The notes beneath the pieces are model-generated. The model did not search any database and had not been told where the DNA came from. It saw nothing but the letters and a program-made list of their open reading frames with translations. From positions 3,444,238 to 3,508,237 of the forward strand of contig OZ025245.1 of NCBI GenBank assembly GCA_964019155.1: a stretch of 64,000 bases of DNA. The letters are read 5' to 3'. Source of the stretch: Osedax fenrisi (lineage: Eukaryota; Annelida; Polychaeta; Sabellida; Siboglinidae). Positions 63,201 through 64,000 of this stretch are shown here, in pieces (position 1 is the stretch's first letter; each line of letters begins with the position of its first letter). Position numbers and translations under genes: made by a program.

Positions 63201-64000
63201 TTGAGAGGAAGAATTATTTATAAATGATTTCTTATAGTGATCAAAAGAATCAAACCATTTTATTAGATCAGATTCAGGGATGAGAAAAGGGGGATATGAA
63301 AGAGGATTTTTTTTATCCCTAAGTTCAAATGTTTGGGAACGATTATTAAAAAATACTTTATACAAAATGGGCGTGAGTTTTTGTTTTAGGGCATGATATA
63401 GTACCTTACCAAGAAGTCTAGTAGAGTCAGGTAAATAATGACGAATAAATATATGCTTAAAATTACTATGTGGTGAGATTTTTAGAAGGGAGGAGAAACA
63501 TATATCACGAGCAGAAATATTAGTGAAACGTAATATAGCAGTACTGGTAAGAAATGAGGCAGAAGTAATATAAGAATGTGGAAGTTTTATATAGTCAATT
63601 AATGATACTATGAAATTATAGTTAACTTCATAAGGAAGAAGGTGTTCAAGTACTAGTATGAGGGAATTATCTATGGAGCGTATGGATGAAGACTTTGAGG
63701 AAGTTGAACTAGATAATATAGGGGTTGGTGTGTGATTTGAGGAAAATTTTAAGTCCATTAGCTTTGGAATGTTTCTAGAAGTATTATCATTGGGCTGGGT
63801 ATTAGTATTATGCTTGGGCTGGATATTAATAGTCGTAGTAGAAGAATATATATCAGATGTTATATTTGGCGTTACCTTGGAACAAGTATTATGTATAGAT
63901 TTGTCAGTTAAAGTAGAAGGTGAATATGGCATAGTAATGGGTGGAGTAGTTGTATGATTAGTCGAAGGAAACTTATTTAAGGCTAGGCATGAGGAACATG
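63195..64000 (-). CDS. LINE ORF1 (partial): RNA-binding-type protein
   Basis: Ends with the UGA at 63195-63197. The first Met in view is at 63930-63932 (245 residues), but the frame stays open upstream to the window edge for 22 more codons, including a CxxC pair and LALNKF, so the true start is probably outside. From that Met, residues 1-85 are low-complexity and rich in Ser, Thr, Asn and Pro. Residues ~88-220 look structured: ILRFTN, ICFSSLLK, FIRHYLP, then a basic helix-like stretch and YKVFFNNRSQTFELRDKKNP, a pattern resembling the RRM-like and C-terminal domains of LINE ORF1 proteins. The role by family is nucleic-acid binding and RNP formation. The upstream CxxC could be the end of a zinc-finger or PHD-like domain, but too little is visible. 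Confidence 0.8.
   Translation of the reverse strand, partial: CSSCLALNKFPSTNHTTTPPITMPYSPSTLTDKSIHNTCSKVTPNITSDIYSSTTTINIQPKHNTNTQPNDNTSRNIPKLMDLKFSSNHTPTPILSSSTSSKSSSIRSIDNSLILVLEHLLPYEVNYNFIVSLIDYIKLPHSYITSASFLTSTAILRFTNISARDICFSSLLKISPHSNFKHIFIRHYLPDSTRLLGKVLYHALKQKLTPILYKVFFNNRSQTFELRDKKNPLSYPPFLIPESDLIKWFDSFDHYKKSFINNSSSQA

Larger units (their letters stand above)
60041..64000 (-). mobile_element. CR1/L2/Rex1-like LINE, 5' end beyond the window
   Basis: Non-LTR retrotransposon read on the minus strand. In element order: ORF1 (C-terminal part, running in from the window edge), an in-frame UGA, ORF2 (endonuclease plus reverse transcriptase), a roughly 320-bp 3' UTR with a stem-loop, and an (ATC)6 tail in place of poly(A). 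No frameshift or internal stop interrupts ORF2, so the copy looks young. It sits in a (TA)n tract exactly at the outer end of the right palindrome arm. Motif C is FADD and the C-terminus carries GPTLWNSLP, both typical of the CR1/L2/Rex1 group; a finer clade needs a tree. The 5' UTR, 5' end and target-site duplication are outside the window. Confidence 0.93.

Overview
This is a very AT-rich, repeat-dominated eukaryotic (probably metazoan) window. I see no bacterial-style gene order, no host protein-coding gene and no RNA gene. The only convincing coding sequence is a non-LTR retrotransposon (LINE) at the right end. Its FADD-type reverse transcriptase, C-terminal LWNSLP block and non-poly(A) (ATC)n tail fit the CR1/L2/Rex1 part of the jockey superfamily, which is common in invertebrates and vertebrates. 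The species cannot be read from the window.

Layout. (1) 1-31,957: an uninterrupted head-to-tail satellite array of about 50 complete monomers of 624-662 bp plus a truncated one. It has higher-order structure: an 18-monomer block of 11,408 bp occurs twice in tandem and is almost identical, and smaller 3-, 5- and 6-monomer duplications are nested inside it. The array decays at its right edge (30,435-32,140). (2) 32,140-35,815: (TA)n-rich DNA carrying an inverted pair of about 0.4-0.6 kb repeats separated by about 2 kb. (3) 35,658-60,040: a giant inverted repeat with arms of about 12 kb on either side of a gap of exactly 200 N (48,001-48,200). Each arm carries the same set in mirror order: a short tandem of diverged monomers of the same satellite, a solo satellite fragment, three short non-autonomous DNA transposon-like elements (1,133, 1,087 and about 440 bp), a 131-bp tandem duplication and many (TA)n tracts. 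The arms are near-identical in most places but differ by SNPs, a satellite monomer (three left, two right), a roughly 0.25-kb insertion on the right and microsatellite expansions. (4) 60,041-64,000: the LINE on the minus strand, inserted in a (TA)n tract exactly where the right arm ends. Its 3' UTR and ORF2 are complete; ORF1 runs off the window.

The two most interesting points are these. In the LINE, ORF1 and ORF2 are in the same frame and separated by a single UGA codon followed by CUA, with no AUG for ORF2 before its endonuclease catalytic residues; this suggests stop-codon readthrough or a single nonsense mutation. The giant palindrome is centred on a scaffolding-style gap, so it is either a real palindrome or two haplotype contigs joined head to head. 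Structural differences between the arms show that it is not one sequence simply copied twice.
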